Shown: positions 47,144 to 56,438, numbered from the stretch's first letter. The stretch is DNA of 64,000 nt from Algoriphagus mannitolivorans DSM 15301 (GCF_000429425.1 NZ_AUBV01000001.1:124001-188000); one strand, 5' to 3'. The notes: generated from the sequence alone by a model not told the origin. Made by a program: numbers and translations.

Positions 47144-48240
47144 TGGCTTTACAATGTGGCATTGTGGGACTTCCAAACGTAGGTAAGTCCACCTTGTTTA
47201 ATGCACTATCCAGTGCCAAAGCAGAGGCAGCAAACTTCCCTTTCTGTACTATTGAGCCCAACGTCGGCGTAGTAACTGTACCTGACAACAGGCTAAAAAC
47301 CCTTGAGGGATTAGTTAGTCCGCAGCGCGTTGTACCTACTATCATTGAATTTGTAGATATCGCGGGTCTGGTAAAAGGTGCCTCCAAGGGTGAAGGGCTG
47401 GGAAATAAATTCTTGGCAAATATCCGTGAAGTGGACGCCATTATTCACGTGATCCGTTGCTTTGAGGACGAAAACATCGTCCATGTAGCAGGAAGTGTGG
47501 ATCCAATCTTCGACAAAGAAGTCATAGACACAGAGCTTCAGCTTAAGGATTTGGAATCGGTGGAGAAAAAAATCCAGCGAATAGAAAAAATAGCCAAGTC
47601 AGGAGATGCAAAAGCAAAGAAAGAACTAGAAACGCTTCAGCTTTTCAAATCCGGCCTTCAATCAGGATTGAATGCCCGGGCTGTGGAAGTGGATAAAGAA
47701 GATTTAGAGGCGGTTAGGGATTTACATTTATTGACTATCAAGCCGGTTCTCTATGTAGCGAACGTGGATGAAAAAAGTATCCATACCGGAAATAAATTTG
47801 TAGACCAGCTTAGAGAAAAAGTAAAAGAAGAAAATGCTGACGTAATTATTCTTTGCGCAGCTATTGAATCTCAAATAGCTGAGTTTGAAGATCCTGAAGA
47901 AAAGGAGATGTTTCTTTCAGAATACGGTTTGGAAGAAAGCGGTTTGAACAAGTTGATTTCAGGAGCTTATGCTTTGCTCAACCTAATCACCTACTTTACC
48001 GCTGGTCCTCAGGAAGTTAGAGCCTGGACTATCCGTAAAGGTTGGAAAGCGCCCCAAGCTGCAGGTGTAATCCATACTGATTTTGAGAGAGGATTTATCA
48101 AAGCTGAAGTGATAAAATTGACAGATTATCAACAATTCAAGACTGAAGCAGGATGTAGAGAAAATGGTAAAATAGCCATTGAAGGGAAAGAATATATCGT
48201 TCAGGACGGTGATATAATGCATTTTAGATTCAATGTTTGA
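47143..48240 (+). CDS. ychF: Ribosome-binding ATPase YchF
   Basis: A 365-residue Obg-family P-loop protein that prefers ATP. The P-loop [14 protein letters not shown] lies at 8-21, the switch region [10 protein letters not shown] and the Walker B-like [19 protein letters not shown] follow, and a coiled-coil arm and C-terminal TGS domain (about 280-365) complete it. YchF/Ola1 proteins associate with ribosomes and take part in stress responses. It is co-transcribed with the upstream AI-2E gene. A separate promoter for the downstream cas6 begins at its stop codon. Confidence 0.97.
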   Translation: MALQCGIVGLPNVGKSTLFNALSSAKAEAANFPFCTIEPNVGVVTVPDNRLKTLEGLVSPQRVVPTIIEFVDIAGLVKGASKGEGLGNKFLANIREVDAIIHVIRCFEDENIVHVAGSVDPIFDKEVIDTELQLKDLESVEKKIQRIEKIAKSGDAKAKKELETLQLFKSGLQSGLNARAVEVDKEDLEAVRDLHLLTIKPVLYVANVDEKSIHTGNKFVDQLREKVKEENADVIILCAAIESQIAEFEDPEEKEMFLSEYGLEESGLNKLISGAYALLNLITYFTAGPQEVRAWTIRKGWKAPQAAGVIHTDFERGFIKAEVIKLTDYQQFKTEAGCRENGKIAIEGKEYIVQDGDIMHFRFNV

Positions 48241-48268
48241 GGTTTTTTAAATTTTATTTGTACTTTTG
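48236..48268 (+). promoter_or_regulatory. Predicted promoter of the stand-alone cas6
   Basis: TTTG at 48236-48239, overlapping the ychF stop codon, and TACTTTTG at 48261-48268 match both Bacteroidota boxes exactly with a 21-base gap. Transcription would start near 48275, leaving a leader of about 65 bases before the GTG. This suggests cas6 is expressed independently of ychF. Confidence 0.65.
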
Positions 48269-48339
48269 AGCACTGCTTATCCACCCAAAAACATAAGTAT
48301 TTTATTCCAATTATTGTCTCATTTCATTTTTAAATCACC

Positions 48340-49230
48340 GTGAGAGTTAGACTAATATTTTCACTAAAAAACAAGGGGTCCTACCTACCCTTCCATCACC
48401 AGTATATTCTGGCTCAGTTCCTTAAAGGATTGATTGTAAAAGGAGGTCGTGAAGAGTTTTATAATTATAACTACTTCAATTTCTCAGGATTAAAAGGCCA
48501 GACTAAGGTCAGTAGAAGCGGTTTGCACTACTACTCTAGCCTTGTGACCTTGGTTCTCTCTTCCCAAAGCGAGGACTTCATGGATTACCTGTTGGAACAG
48601 GTTTTTGCTACGCCAAAAATCGAATTGGGTAATTTGATCCTTTCCCCGGAATACACCGAATTGGAAACTGAACCTGTATTGGAGACAGCCAACAAATTTG
48701 TGTGTATTTCTCCATTGGTGTTGATTACTCCGGCATTCAATGAAGAAATCGGAAAGCGATTTATTAATCCGGACAGCGATGAATTTTCCGACTTGCTCTA
48801 TGAATCTACATTGACTAGAATGGAAAAATCTGGCTGGTACACTCCAGAGCAAATGGAGTCTTTCTACAAGTTTCAGGTAGTACCTGATATGACTTACGTC
48901 AACAAGTTGAAAGAACAACAGAAGAAATTCGCAAGAATCTATGCGGTGTACGACATGGATGTGAAATACGAAGTAAGAGGTTATACTTTGCCTTTTACGC
49001 TCTATGCCGCTCCAGAAGTACAAGACTTCGTTTTCAAATGTGGTCTTGGAGCCTTCACGCACAAAGGATTCGGAATGCTGGATTTGGCTAATCATCCATC
49101 TGGAAACAGAACGACGACCTACAAATTCAAAAGAGAAGGGTTTGTTCCATATAAGCCATCCGACAGGGTTCGACAAAACGTCGCACCAACCTCTGAAGAA
49201 GAGGAAGGCGGAGAGTCTGAAGAAAATTAA
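48340..49230 (+). CDS. cas6: Stand-alone Cas6-type CRISPR endoribonuclease
   Basis: A 296-residue RAMP protein of the Cas6 type, the enzyme that cuts CRISPR precursor RNA within repeats. The start MRVRLIFSLKNKGSYLPFHHQYILAQFLKGL matches the first ferredoxin-like fold, with His19 and His20 as candidate catalytic residues. The C-terminal glycine-rich loop GLGAFTHKGFG (235-245) fits GxGxxxxxGFG. A very acidic tail (residues 286-296) is unusual. No cas gene, repeat array or adaptation gene lies in the window. It begins at a GTG, has its own promoter and sits between ychF and the T9SS plug gene, so it may have been co-opted for other RNA substrates or process an array elsewhere. Confidence 0.78.
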   Translation: MRVRLIFSLKNKGSYLPFHHQYILAQFLKGLIVKGGREEFYNYNYFNFSGLKGQTKVSRSGLHYYSSLVTLVLSSQSEDFMDYLLEQVFATPKIELGNLILSPEYTELETEPVLETANKFVCISPLVLITPAFNEEIGKRFINPDSDEFSDLLYESTLTRMEKSGWYTPEQMESFYKFQVVPDMTYVNKLKEQQKKFARIYAVYDMDVKYEVRGYTLPFTLYAAPEVQDFVFKCGLGAFTHKGFGMLDLANHPSGNRTTTYKFKREGFVPYKPSDRVRQNVAPTSEEEEGGESEEN

Positions 49231-49235
49231 AAAAC

Positions 49236-49257
49236 AAAGCCCTCAAATGAGGGCTTT
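49236..49257. terminator. Shared terminator between cas6 and the T9SS plug gene
   Basis: AAAGCCCTC and GAGGGCTTT form a perfect 9-bp stem with an AAAT loop, located between the convergent stop codons. The better T run (GTTTTTT) is on the minus strand, so it serves the plug gene best, but it can also stop cas6 transcripts. Confidence 0.85.
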
Positions 49258-49263
49258 GCTATT

Positions 49264-50532
49264 TTATAACCTCCGTCGATTGGGTTGCAAATACACATAG
49301 CCAGCTAATTGATCATATCGGCTCCCCAGATTTCTGAAATAAACGAATACCTCGTATTCATTTTCAGTCTCAAAGTGACTTCCTTCCAGAGGCTCTGTAT
49401 TGATCTCGCTTCCTTCAGAATACCCGTACTGGAAATCATACCAGCCTTGCTTCAGTAAAATAGAGGTCGAATACACGTTATTTTTCGGATCGTATTTCAT
49501 ATCCGCCTCTTGGCTTTTTCCCCAACCGGTCAGAGATCCAATCATTTTGATTTTTCGGTTAGGATCCGCTCTCAGATAGAAAGTAGTATAGATATATTCA
49601 CTTTCGACTTCTGCATCTCCTCCGGGTCGATCATTGGTAAAAACCAAATACTGTCCATTCAAATCCAGGTATTGGGAATAGGTGCCCCCGGGTCTCGGAA
49701 TATCCAGATTAGACTCAGCCAAAATAATATTTTCCTCCACCTTGACTGAGGAGACATTCACACCGGTCGCTCTAATAAACCTCAAATCCACAAATCTAAA
49801 TTCATTTCCTGCCCGAAAAGTACTGCTTCCATCAAAAGGCTCATACCGAATAGTTTTCGCCATTTCATTCAAGAAAGTAGGTTTGGAAAGGTATTTTGCA
49901 TTGTCCCAACGCTGATTTTGCCGAATTAAAATCTTGATTTGAGTATTCGGATCCATCACCTCGGCTTTGGAATAATTGATGATCGTATTGATCTGCTGAA
50001 GAGCCCTTCTGTCTTCCGACTGTGTAGGAGGTACGACTGCTGCACCTACAGTGAACAGATCCTCATAAACCATAAACCGTTTAGTCAAAATCACATCCTT
50101 TTCATCGCGGTTACGATAGACTTTCAAGATATAATTCCCTGATTTGGTGACCCTTGGAACCTCGAATCTGTAATGGATATATGGAATTCTTGTATTTACC
50201 GAATACGCATATTCCTCAATCGTGTATTGATTAAAATTGATGGAAAAGTCATTGTCCCGAAGAGATGATTTCTGCCAGTCTGCATTACAGTGAATCAACT
50301 TTGCGGTATATAATTCCGGATCATAGGCCAAGTCATCAAAAAGCAGAACCAAAGACCTTTGGTCACTCAGGGATATTACCGGAGCATCCAACTGACTGGC
50401 AGTTTGATTTCCAAGAGGAAAAAGTCGAACCGACTGGACATCCTGAGAATAAATTCTATCCTCCAAAACCTGAGCAAAGCTCTCCCCTATTCCTAATAGT
50501 AAAAGAATTGCCGAAAGAAGTATTCTGATCAT
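49264..50532 (-). CDS. Type IX secretion system plug protein (DUF5103)
   Basis: A 422-residue exported protein of the T9SS plug family (formerly DUF5103). The signal peptide ends near ESFAQ, and mostly beta-type sequence follows. In the type IX secretion translocon, the plug closes the SprA pore from the periplasmic side when PorV is not bound. The frame extends 29 codons upstream to 50619 through an ABC-F overlap, but only the ATG at 50532 starts at the signal peptide. No other T9SS component is adjacent. The protein ends in the shared terminator with cas6. Confidence 0.88.
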   Translation of the reverse strand: MIRILLSAILLLLGIGESFAQVLEDRIYSQDVQSVRLFPLGNQTASQLDAPVISLSDQRSLVLLFDDLAYDPELYTAKLIHCNADWQKSSLRDNDFSINFNQYTIEEYAYSVNTRIPYIHYRFEVPRVTKSGNYILKVYRNRDEKDVILTKRFMVYEDLFTVGAAVVPPTQSEDRRALQQINTIINYSKAEVMDPNTQIKILIRQNQRWDNAKYLSKPTFLNEMAKTIRYEPFDGSSTFRAGNEFRFVDLRFIRATGVNVSSVKVEENIILAESNLDIPRPGGTYSQYLDLNGQYLVFTNDRPGGDAEVESEYIYTTFYLRADPNRKIKMIGSLTGWGKSQEADMKYDPKNNVYSTSILLKQGWYDFQYGYSEGSEINTEPLEGSHFETENEYEVFVYFRNLGSRYDQLAGYVYLQPNRRRL

Positions 50533-50567
50533 TTCTGAAGATAGATATTTTAGTCCAAACACTTTGA

Positions 50568-52493
50568 TTAGGCGATTTTCTCTTGAAGTGTCGAGATCTG
50601 ATCTACCAAGTCTTCCCACTTTCCATTTGCCTCATGTAAGCTATTTTGAATTCGTTGATAGCCCTCCTGGATTTTTGAGGCTTTTTCCTCATCTGAGTAG
50701 ATATCAGGATCTCCTAGTTTCTCTTCAGTTTCTGCTTTCAAAAGCTCCAAAGACTCGATCTCCTTTTCAATTTTTGATAGTTGCTCCTCCAGCTTTTTCA
50801 GCTCTCTTTTCGCATTTTGGATTTCAGGAGTGTTTCTTGGTGTCTCGGGCTGAGCCTTTTTTGCTGGTTTTTCCTCTACAGGAGAAGTCTTTAGCTCAGC
50901 TTGTTGGCTTTTCCAAAATTCATACTCATCATAGGTTCCAGGATATTCTTTGATCTCTTGGTCCTCGATGTACCAGATTTTATTAGCCACCCCCTTAATA
51001 AAGTGTCTGTCGTGGGAAACGGTCACAAAAGTCCCCTCATACTGCTGAAGCGCCTGAATCAGGATATTGACTGATTGAAAATCAAGGTGGTTGGTAGGTT
51101 CATCCAACAAAAGGAAATTTGCCTCCGAAATCAGGGTCTTGGCTAAAGCCACTCTTGATTTTTCCCCTCCAGAAAGGACTTTGATTTTTTTGAAAACATC
51201 GTCATTGGTGAATAAAAAACAACCCAATACATTTCTCAATTCCGTTTCCGACTTGGCACTTCCTGCTTGAGCCATTTCTTGAATGATTTCATTATCCAAG
51301 GTCAAAGCTTCCAATTGGTGCTGTGCAAAAAAGGATTTGATCAAATTGTGTCCTTCTGTGCGCTCTCCCTCGATTTTTTCGGAGCCGTCAATAATTCGGA
51401 GTAGGGTCGATTTCCCTTTTCCATTGGCTCCGATCAAGGCAATTTTATCACCTCGCTCTATTCTTGCGGAAGTGTTTTTCAAAATCACCAAATCTCCATA
51501 AGCCTTGGACACATGATCCAACACGACTACATCTCTTCCCGACTTTTGGGAAAATTTAAACTTAAAGTTCACAAAAACTTCGTCGCTGACCACCTCATGC
51601 ACCCGGTCAAGTCTCTCCAATGCCTTGATTCTGGATTGGACTTGGTTGGACTTGGTAGCCTTAGCTCGAAATCGTTCAATAAACCTTTCGGTTTGCTTGA
51701 TCATTTGCTGCTGATTTTCATAGGCATTCTGCTGCAGCTCAGACCTTAATTTCTTTTCTTCCTTATAAAAGGAATAGTTCCCAGGATAGGTGGTTAAGGT
51801 TTGGTTGGCAACCTCCACGGTAGTATTAATACAATTGTCAAGAAACGTCTGGTCGTGAGAAACCACCACTACTGCTCCTTCATAGTTCTTGAGATAATTT
51901 TCTACCCATTGAATAGAAGGTAAGTCTAGGTGGTTGGTAGGCTCATCCAGCATCAGCAAGGATGGCTTTTCCAAAAGAAGTTTGGCAAGCATGACTCGCA
52001 TTCTCCATCCTCCGGAAAATTGTCGAAGTGGCTTTTGTAAATCAGCGGTTTGAAAACCGATTCCTTCCAACACTTCCTCAGCCTTCGCTTTGATGGTATA
52101 GCCTTCATTCCGCTCAAAGCGGTCCTGAAGCATCGCAAGTTTATTGATGATTTCCTCGGAATAGTCACTTTCCATTTGCTTCAGTACTTCGTCAATTTGA
52201 TCCTGCAAAGCGAGGGTCTCCTTGAAAGCTGCTAGAGCAACATTCAAAATACTTTCATCGGACTGGTAGGAAAGCAAATCCTGATTTAGAAATCCAATGG
52301 TGCAATCTTTCGCTTTTTGAACCTCACCGGTCGTGGCCTGATAATCCCCGTTAATGATCTTCAATAAGGTGGATTTCCCGGTTCCGTTTTGTCCTACCAA
52401 GCCGATTTTATCTTTTGGCTTGATGTGTAAGTTGGCATTTTCGTATAGCGGTCGCCCGCCGATGAAATAAGAAAGATTACTAATCGATAACAT
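50568..52493 (-). CDS. ABC-F family ATPase
   Basis: A 641-residue ABC-F protein with two ATPase domains and no membrane segments. Walker A motifs are GQNGTGKS and GANGKGKS, signature motifs are FSGGWRMR and LSGGEKSR, and both Walker B regions end in MLDEPTNHLD or LLDEPTNHLD. The interdomain linker (about 240-320) is basic, and a coiled-coil tail (about 560-641) ends the protein. Such proteins bind the ribosomal E site and modulate translation; the tail is as in Uup or EttA-like members. The ATG at 52493 is preferred over a start at 52532 because it directly begins the first ATPase domain. Confidence 0.93.
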   Translation of the reverse strand: MLSISNLSYFIGGRPLYENANLHIKPKDKIGLVGQNGTGKSTLLKIINGDYQATTGEVQKAKDCTIGFLNQDLLSYQSDESILNVALAAFKETLALQDQIDEVLKQMESDYSEEIINKLAMLQDRFERNEGYTIKAKAEEVLEGIGFQTADLQKPLRQFSGGWRMRVMLAKLLLEKPSLLMLDEPTNHLDLPSIQWVENYLKNYEGAVVVVSHDQTFLDNCINTTVEVANQTLTTYPGNYSFYKEEKKLRSELQQNAYENQQQMIKQTERFIERFRAKATKSNQVQSRIKALERLDRVHEVVSDEVFVNFKFKFSQKSGRDVVVLDHVSKAYGDLVILKNTSARIERGDKIALIGANGKGKSTLLRIIDGSEKIEGERTEGHNLIKSFFAQHQLEALTLDNEIIQEMAQAGSAKSETELRNVLGCFLFTNDDVFKKIKVLSGGEKSRVALAKTLISEANFLLLDEPTNHLDFQSVNILIQALQQYEGTFVTVSHDRHFIKGVANKIWYIEDQEIKEYPGTYDEYEFWKSQQAELKTSPVEEKPAKKAQPETPRNTPEIQNAKRELKKLEEQLSKIEKEIESLELLKAETEEKLGDPDIYSDEEKASKIQEGYQRIQNSLHEANGKWEDLVDQISTLQEKIA

Positions 52494-52531
52494 GCCCCAA
52501 AAATAACCAATGACCCGCTTATCCCGCTTCA

Positions 52532-52563
52532 TTGGGAAAACAAATCCGAATGAATTAGCTTTC
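52532..52563 (+). promoter_or_regulatory. Predicted promoter of the sorbosone-dehydrogenase-like gene
   Basis: TTG at 52532-52534 and TAGCTTTC at 52556-52563, one mismatch from TAnnTTTG, are 21 bases apart. The -7 box ends 20 bases before the ATG at 52584. It sits in the divergent gap with the ABC-F gene. Confidence 0.45.
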
Positions 52564-52583
52564 TTTTAGAAAAATCTAAAAAC

Positions 52584-53771
52584 ATGAATCACCTCAAACC
52601 CATAATTTTCAGTTTGTTCTTGGCTGCATTCTCTCTTACTGCCTGTGGGCAGGGTAAGTTGAGCCCCATTTCTACACCGAACAGCAACAATAAACGGAGT
52701 ATTCAAAATGCCAAGGCTGAGGTAAAGCTTGACCAGCTTAAGCTTCCGCCAGGATTTAAAATCTCCGTTTGGGCAGCAGATATCCCAAATGCGAGATCCA
52801 TGGCCATCTCTGATAATGGAATTGTATTTGTCGGAAACCGTCAAGAAAAAAATGTCTACGCCGTAGTCGATGAAAACGGAGACGGTAAGGCTGATGCCAA
52901 ATTTATTTTAGCGGAAGGACTTCGCATGCCCAATGGAGTAGCCTACAAAAACGGAGACCTATATGTCGCAGAAGTAAATAGAATCCTACGCTTCAAAGAC
53001 ATCAAAAACACGCTAACCAACCCAAAATATGAAGTCATTTATGATGGATATCCCACCGATGCCCATCACGGCTGGAAATTCATTGCCTTTGGTCCGGATG
53101 GAATGCTTTATGTGCCTGTAGGAGCTCCTTGTAATATCTGCGAAAAGGAGAACCCTATTTATGCGAGCATTACCAGATTAGATGTTTCCAAACCGGGGTC
53201 CAAACCGGAAGTATATGCCCATGGCGTGAGAAATACGGTAGGGTTCGACTGGAGACCAGGCACATCCGAATTGTGGTTTACAGACAATGGCCGCGACATG
53301 ATGGGGGATGATATTCCTGACTGCGAATTGAATCGTGCTACTGCCAAAGGGCAGCATTTTGGATATCCTTACTGGCATGCAGGCACGGTGAAAGATCCTG
53401 AATTCGGAGATAAGGGAAAGGCTGCCTCGGCTTATGTAGCCCCGGCTGCGAAAATGGGCCCACACAATGCTCCCTTGGGAATGAGATTTTACGAAGGTGG
53501 GATGTTTCCTACTACCTATAAAAACAGCGCAATCATTGCCAAACATGGAAGCTGGAATAGAAGCAAAAAAGCCGGCTATGAAGTCGTAGTAGCCAAAGTG
53601 GATTCCTCAGGAAAAGTAACTGGACAGGAAACTTTAATTTCTGGCTGGCTAAATGATGCCACTCAAGAAGTCTGGGGAAGACCTGTAGATGTTCAAGAAT
53701 TACCTGACGGTAGTTTGTTGATTTCAGACGATATGGCCAATTGCATTTATCGGTTGACCTATTCAAAATAA
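52584..53771 (+). CDS. Sorbosone-dehydrogenase-like beta-propeller lipoprotein
   Basis: A 395-residue lipoprotein (lipobox SLTAC, Cys21) of the PQQ-dependent L-sorbosone/glucose dehydrogenase superfamily. The six-bladed beta-propeller pattern is visible in PNGVAYKNGDLYVAEVNRI, AFGPDGMLYVPVG, GVRNTVGFDWRPGT and DNGRDMMGDDIPDCELN. Members oxidise sugars or act in carbohydrate binding with PQQ or without cofactor; whether PQQ is used is unknown. A PQQ biosynthesis locus is not in the window. It shares a bidirectional terminator with the convergent ABC1 kinase gene. Confidence 0.87.
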   Translation: MNHLKPIIFSLFLAAFSLTACGQGKLSPISTPNSNNKRSIQNAKAEVKLDQLKLPPGFKISVWAADIPNARSMAISDNGIVFVGNRQEKNVYAVVDENGDGKADAKFILAEGLRMPNGVAYKNGDLYVAEVNRILRFKDIKNTLTNPKYEVIYDGYPTDAHHGWKFIAFGPDGMLYVPVGAPCNICEKENPIYASITRLDVSKPGSKPEVYAHGVRNTVGFDWRPGTSELWFTDNGRDMMGDDIPDCELNRATAKGQHFGYPYWHAGTVKDPEFGDKGKAASAYVAPAAKMGPHNAPLGMRFYEGGMFPTTYKNSAIIAKHGSWNRSKKAGYEVVVAKVDSSGKVTGQETLISGWLNDATQEVWGRPVDVQELPDGSLLISDDMANCIYRLTYSK

Positions 53772-53798
53772 AAAAGGGAGGCAATGCCTCCCTTTTTT
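53771..53798. terminator. Bidirectional terminator between the dehydrogenase and ABC1 kinase genes
   Basis: GGGAGGC and GCCTCCC pair around AAT, flanked by A residues on the left and six T residues on the right. It is symmetrical and works for both convergent genes; its edge overlaps the end of each. Confidence 0.88.
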
Positions 53799-55116
53799 AA
53801 TTCAACCAATCTGGTTTTGTGGTAGTTACTTTTGCTTGTAGTTGGTTTAGTAAATTATACAGTCCAAAATAGGTTCGATTGATGTAAAGTCCATGTCTGG
53901 AACCTCTCGCCTGTCTTGACTTTTTGAACATTTTGTCGTTGGAAATTCTATCTCCCAGCTGGAAAATCTGTTCGAAGTAGCCATCATCTGCAAAATCAAA
54001 ACTTTCCACATGAAATGGCTTCCCGAGTAAGGAAATCATTTCTCTGAACACTCCTTTGAAATACATTTTTTCTTCAGGTGTATCTCTATCTGAAATGAAC
54101 TCCAATCTGTAGAAAATCTTTTCCAACTCTTCCTCTTTCATTCCCAAATCCTTTTTGATGAGAGAAAAATACCCGGTATAGAAATCTTCAGGGATTACTT
54201 TCACACAGCCGAAATCAATGATCCCCAGCTTACCATTTTTTTGAATAATAAAGTTGCCTGGATGAGGATCCGCATGTACTTGCAATAGATTATGAACTTG
54301 GTGATGATAAAAATCCCAAAGTGCTTGCCCGACTTGATTCTTCTCCTCTTGGCTAGGATTGGTTTCCATCCATTCTTTGATGTGCAATCCATCAATCCAG
54401 TCCATGGTGATGATTCGTTCCGAACTTAGTTCATCGTAATAGGTTGGGAAAACCAGATTAGGGATTTCCGAGCAAGACGTAGAAATCTCCCTAGAGCGTT
54501 CCACCTCCAAATGGTAGTCAGTTTCTTCAAGAAGTCTTTCTTCTACCTCTTCCATGTAATGATCCAACTCTTTCTCATTCATATTCAGAAGCCTGAGCGC
54601 AAATGGACGGACCAACTTCAAATCTGAACTGACTGAATTGGCAACTCCAGGATATTGGATTTTTACTGCCAATTTTTTTCCATTTAGTGAAGCCTGGTGG
54701 ACTTGGCCGATTGAGGCAGCATTCACTGCTGATCTGGAAAAACTTTCAAACATTTCCTCCGGACTTTTCCCAAAATATTTTTGGAAAGTCTTTATGACCA
54801 ATGGATAAGAAAGTGGCGGTGCAGAATATTGTGCCATGGTAAATTTATCCTGATACGCTCTGGGGAGCAGGTTTTTATCCATGGACATCATTTGAGCAAC
54901 CTTCAATGCAGAACCTTTGAGCTCACTCAAGGAGTTATAAATATCCTTGGCGTTATTTTCATGAAGCTCCTCTTTGTTCAAAGCTGGATTGACCATTTTC
55001 TTGGCGTAATGCTTTACATAATTCCCACCCACTTTTGCACCGGTGGTGATGAACTTTGTCGCACGCTGAACTTTTGAAACAGGAATTGACTCCTGCTCAC
55101 TTACTTTGCTGGCCAT
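53797..55116 (-). CDS. ABC1/AarF/UbiB-family atypical kinase
   Basis: A 439-residue atypical kinase of the ABC1 (ADCK/UbiB) family. Visible are an Ala-rich loop NAASIGQVHQASL, the VAIK-type Lys in LAVKIQYPG, the catalytic HADPHPGNF and the metal-binding DFGCVKV. The family-specific KxGQ motif reads KVAQ (near residue 70), with Ala at the normally invariant Gly. Members support ubiquinone or other isoprenoid-lipid metabolism. The upstream TetR gene is three bases away on the same strand, and the two are probably co-transcribed. Confidence 0.92.
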   Translation of the reverse strand: MASKVSEQESIPVSKVQRATKFITTGAKVGGNYVKHYAKKMVNPALNKEELHENNAKDIYNSLSELKGSALKVAQMMSMDKNLLPRAYQDKFTMAQYSAPPLSYPLVIKTFQKYFGKSPEEMFESFSRSAVNAASIGQVHQASLNGKKLAVKIQYPGVANSVSSDLKLVRPFALRLLNMNEKELDHYMEEVEERLLEETDYHLEVERSREISTSCSEIPNLVFPTYYDELSSERIITMDWIDGLHIKEWMETNPSQEEKNQVGQALWDFYHHQVHNLLQVHADPHPGNFIIQKNGKLGIIDFGCVKVIPEDFYTGYFSLIKKDLGMKEEELEKIFYRLEFISDRDTPEEKMYFKGVFREMISLLGKPFHVESFDFADDGYFEQIFQLGDRISNDKMFKKSRQARGSRHGLYINRTYFGLYNLLNQLQAKVTTTKPDWLN

Positions 55117-55119
55117 GAT

Positions 55120-55785
55120 TTATTTGTTTTGGTAGAGGAACTTGGCAAAATCCAAGAATGAGTCTAGGGCACTTTTCCCCATCAGGTCAAAGGCTAGGTT
55201 TACTGCTTTTTCAATGGCGGCATCGGTTTTTTCAAACCCTGGACTATTGTCGTCAAGCCAAAACCTGAATACAAAGGCCAGTTGAAGCCAAAGTGCTTCG
55301 TCGTATTTTTCTGAGATATAGGGTCTGGAGGCAATTTCTTGTGTCTCCTTCCCTGAGGCAATTACCTCGGTAGCAAACTCTTTGAATTGAGTTTTAAATT
55401 CTTTGGTATCCTGAGTAAGAGATTTGAGTGATTTCACTTTGTCAGAATACATCAACAAGAGATAGGATCTGTTTTTCTTCAGTTCTTCAATCCAAGTAAA
55501 CAAAAAGCTTAAGAACTTTTCTCGGGAGCTGTAAGACTCATACACTTCCTGTGCCTGAATGGATTGCACTGTATTGTCAAAAATTCCCATCCAAATCGCT
55601 GAGCGGATGGATTCAAAAGAAGTAAAATAGGTGTAGAATTCTTCTTCTTTCAGCTTGATGCTTTTGGCAAACTTGAAAACAGAAGCCGGCTGAGAGCCAT
55701 TTTCCAATACATAGGTTAGATACCCTTCCAATATCTGTTTTCTTTGATCTTTCTTACTCGTTTTCTTGGCTGTTGCAGTCTCCAT
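55120..55785 (-). CDS. TetR-family transcriptional regulator
   Basis: A 221-residue protein with a TetR-type helix-turn-helix in the first 65 residues (ILEGYLTYVLENGSQPASVFKFAKSI then FYTYFTSFESIRSAIW) and an all-helical C-terminal part. The N terminus is Lys-rich. The HTH is somewhat divergent and the C-terminal ligand domain has no assigned ligand. It is followed by the ABC1 kinase gene after three bases, so it probably controls that gene and itself. Confidence 0.85.
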   Translation of the reverse strand: METATAKKTSKKDQRKQILEGYLTYVLENGSQPASVFKFAKSIKLKEEEFYTYFTSFESIRSAIWMGIFDNTVQSIQAQEVYESYSSREKFLSFLFTWIEELKKNRSYLLLMYSDKVKSLKSLTQDTKEFKTQFKEFATEVIASGKETQEIASRPYISEKYDEALWLQLAFVFRFWLDDNSPGFEKTDAAIEKAVNLAFDLMGKSALDSFLDFAKFLYQNK

Positions 55786-55845
55786 AGGAAATCAATATTT
55801 ACTTCATTATTAACCTATTTGCTTCGACTTCTGTTTTCTTTAAAA

Positions 55846-55874
55846 CAAAAAAAGCCAGAAAATATTCTGGCTTT
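55846..55874 (-). terminator. Intrinsic terminator of hslV
   Basis: On the minus strand AAAGCCAGAA and TTCTGGCTTT form a 10-bp stem with a 4-base loop followed by TTTT and more T-rich sequence, about 21 bases beyond the hslV stop codon. Confidence 0.85.
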
Positions 55875-55895
55875 CGTAAGTATTTGTGGTTAGGC

Positions 55896-56438
55896 TCAAT
55901 CTCTTACCTGCTCAATGACAAGGTTGTGATTGGTATAAATGCAGACATCTGCTGCAATATGAAGGCTTTCCCTGACCATTTCCTCGGCGGTAAGCTGGGG
56001 GGCAAATTTCTTCAGGGCTCGCGCTGCAGATTGTGCAAACATGCTTCCAGAACCAATGGTCGCTATTTCCATGTCTGGCTCAATCACATCCCCTGTTCCG
56101 GATATAATTAGGATATCGTCTTTATCGGCGACGATCATCATTGCCTCCAATCGGCTAAGCATTCGGTCCATTCTCCACTCTTTAGCAAGCTCCACCGCCG
56201 CACGCTTCATATTATTCCCAAAAGAATTGAGTTTCTCTTCAAATTTTTCCAAAAGTGTAAAGGCATCTGCCGTAGATCCCGCAAAGCCGGTAACAATTTT
56301 TCCTCCTTGCAAGACTCTGATTTTTTTCACAGAACTCTTGGCAACGGTATTTCCTAGGGTGGCCTGACCGTCGGCTCCAATCACGACTTGTCCATTGTGT
56401 CGAATCGCAACGACGGTTGTTGATTTGATTTTTTCCAT
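55896..56438 (-). CDS. hslV: ATP-dependent protease subunit HslV
   Basis: A 180-residue HslV peptidase of the ClpQ type. Processing would expose the catalytic Thr7 (TTVVAIRHNGQVVIGADGQ), and the downstream motifs ADGQATLG and GSGSMFAQSAARAL fit the proteasome-like fold. HslV forms a twelve-mer that works with the HslU ATPase. HslU is not adjacent, as the flanking genes are TetR and pdhC. It has its own terminator, and a -7 box lies upstream at 56493-56500 (minus strand). Confidence 0.96.
   Translation of the reverse strand: MEKIKSTTVVAIRHNGQVVIGADGQATLGNTVAKSSVKKIRVLQGGKIVTGFAGSTADAFTLLEKFEEKLNSFGNNMKRAAVELAKEWRMDRMLSRLEAMMIVADKDDILIISGTGDVIEPDMEIATIGSGSMFAQSAARALKKFAPQLTAEEMVRESLHIAADVCIYTNHNLVIEQVRD

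Noticed and set aside
48241..48339. Possible CRISPR array or leader beside cas6
   Set aside because: No repeats of 25-40 bases with regular spacers are present here or anywhere else that I could see.
48490..49176. 228-residue minus-strand frame opposite cas6
   Set aside because: It is antisense to a better-supported gene, without domains or a start context.
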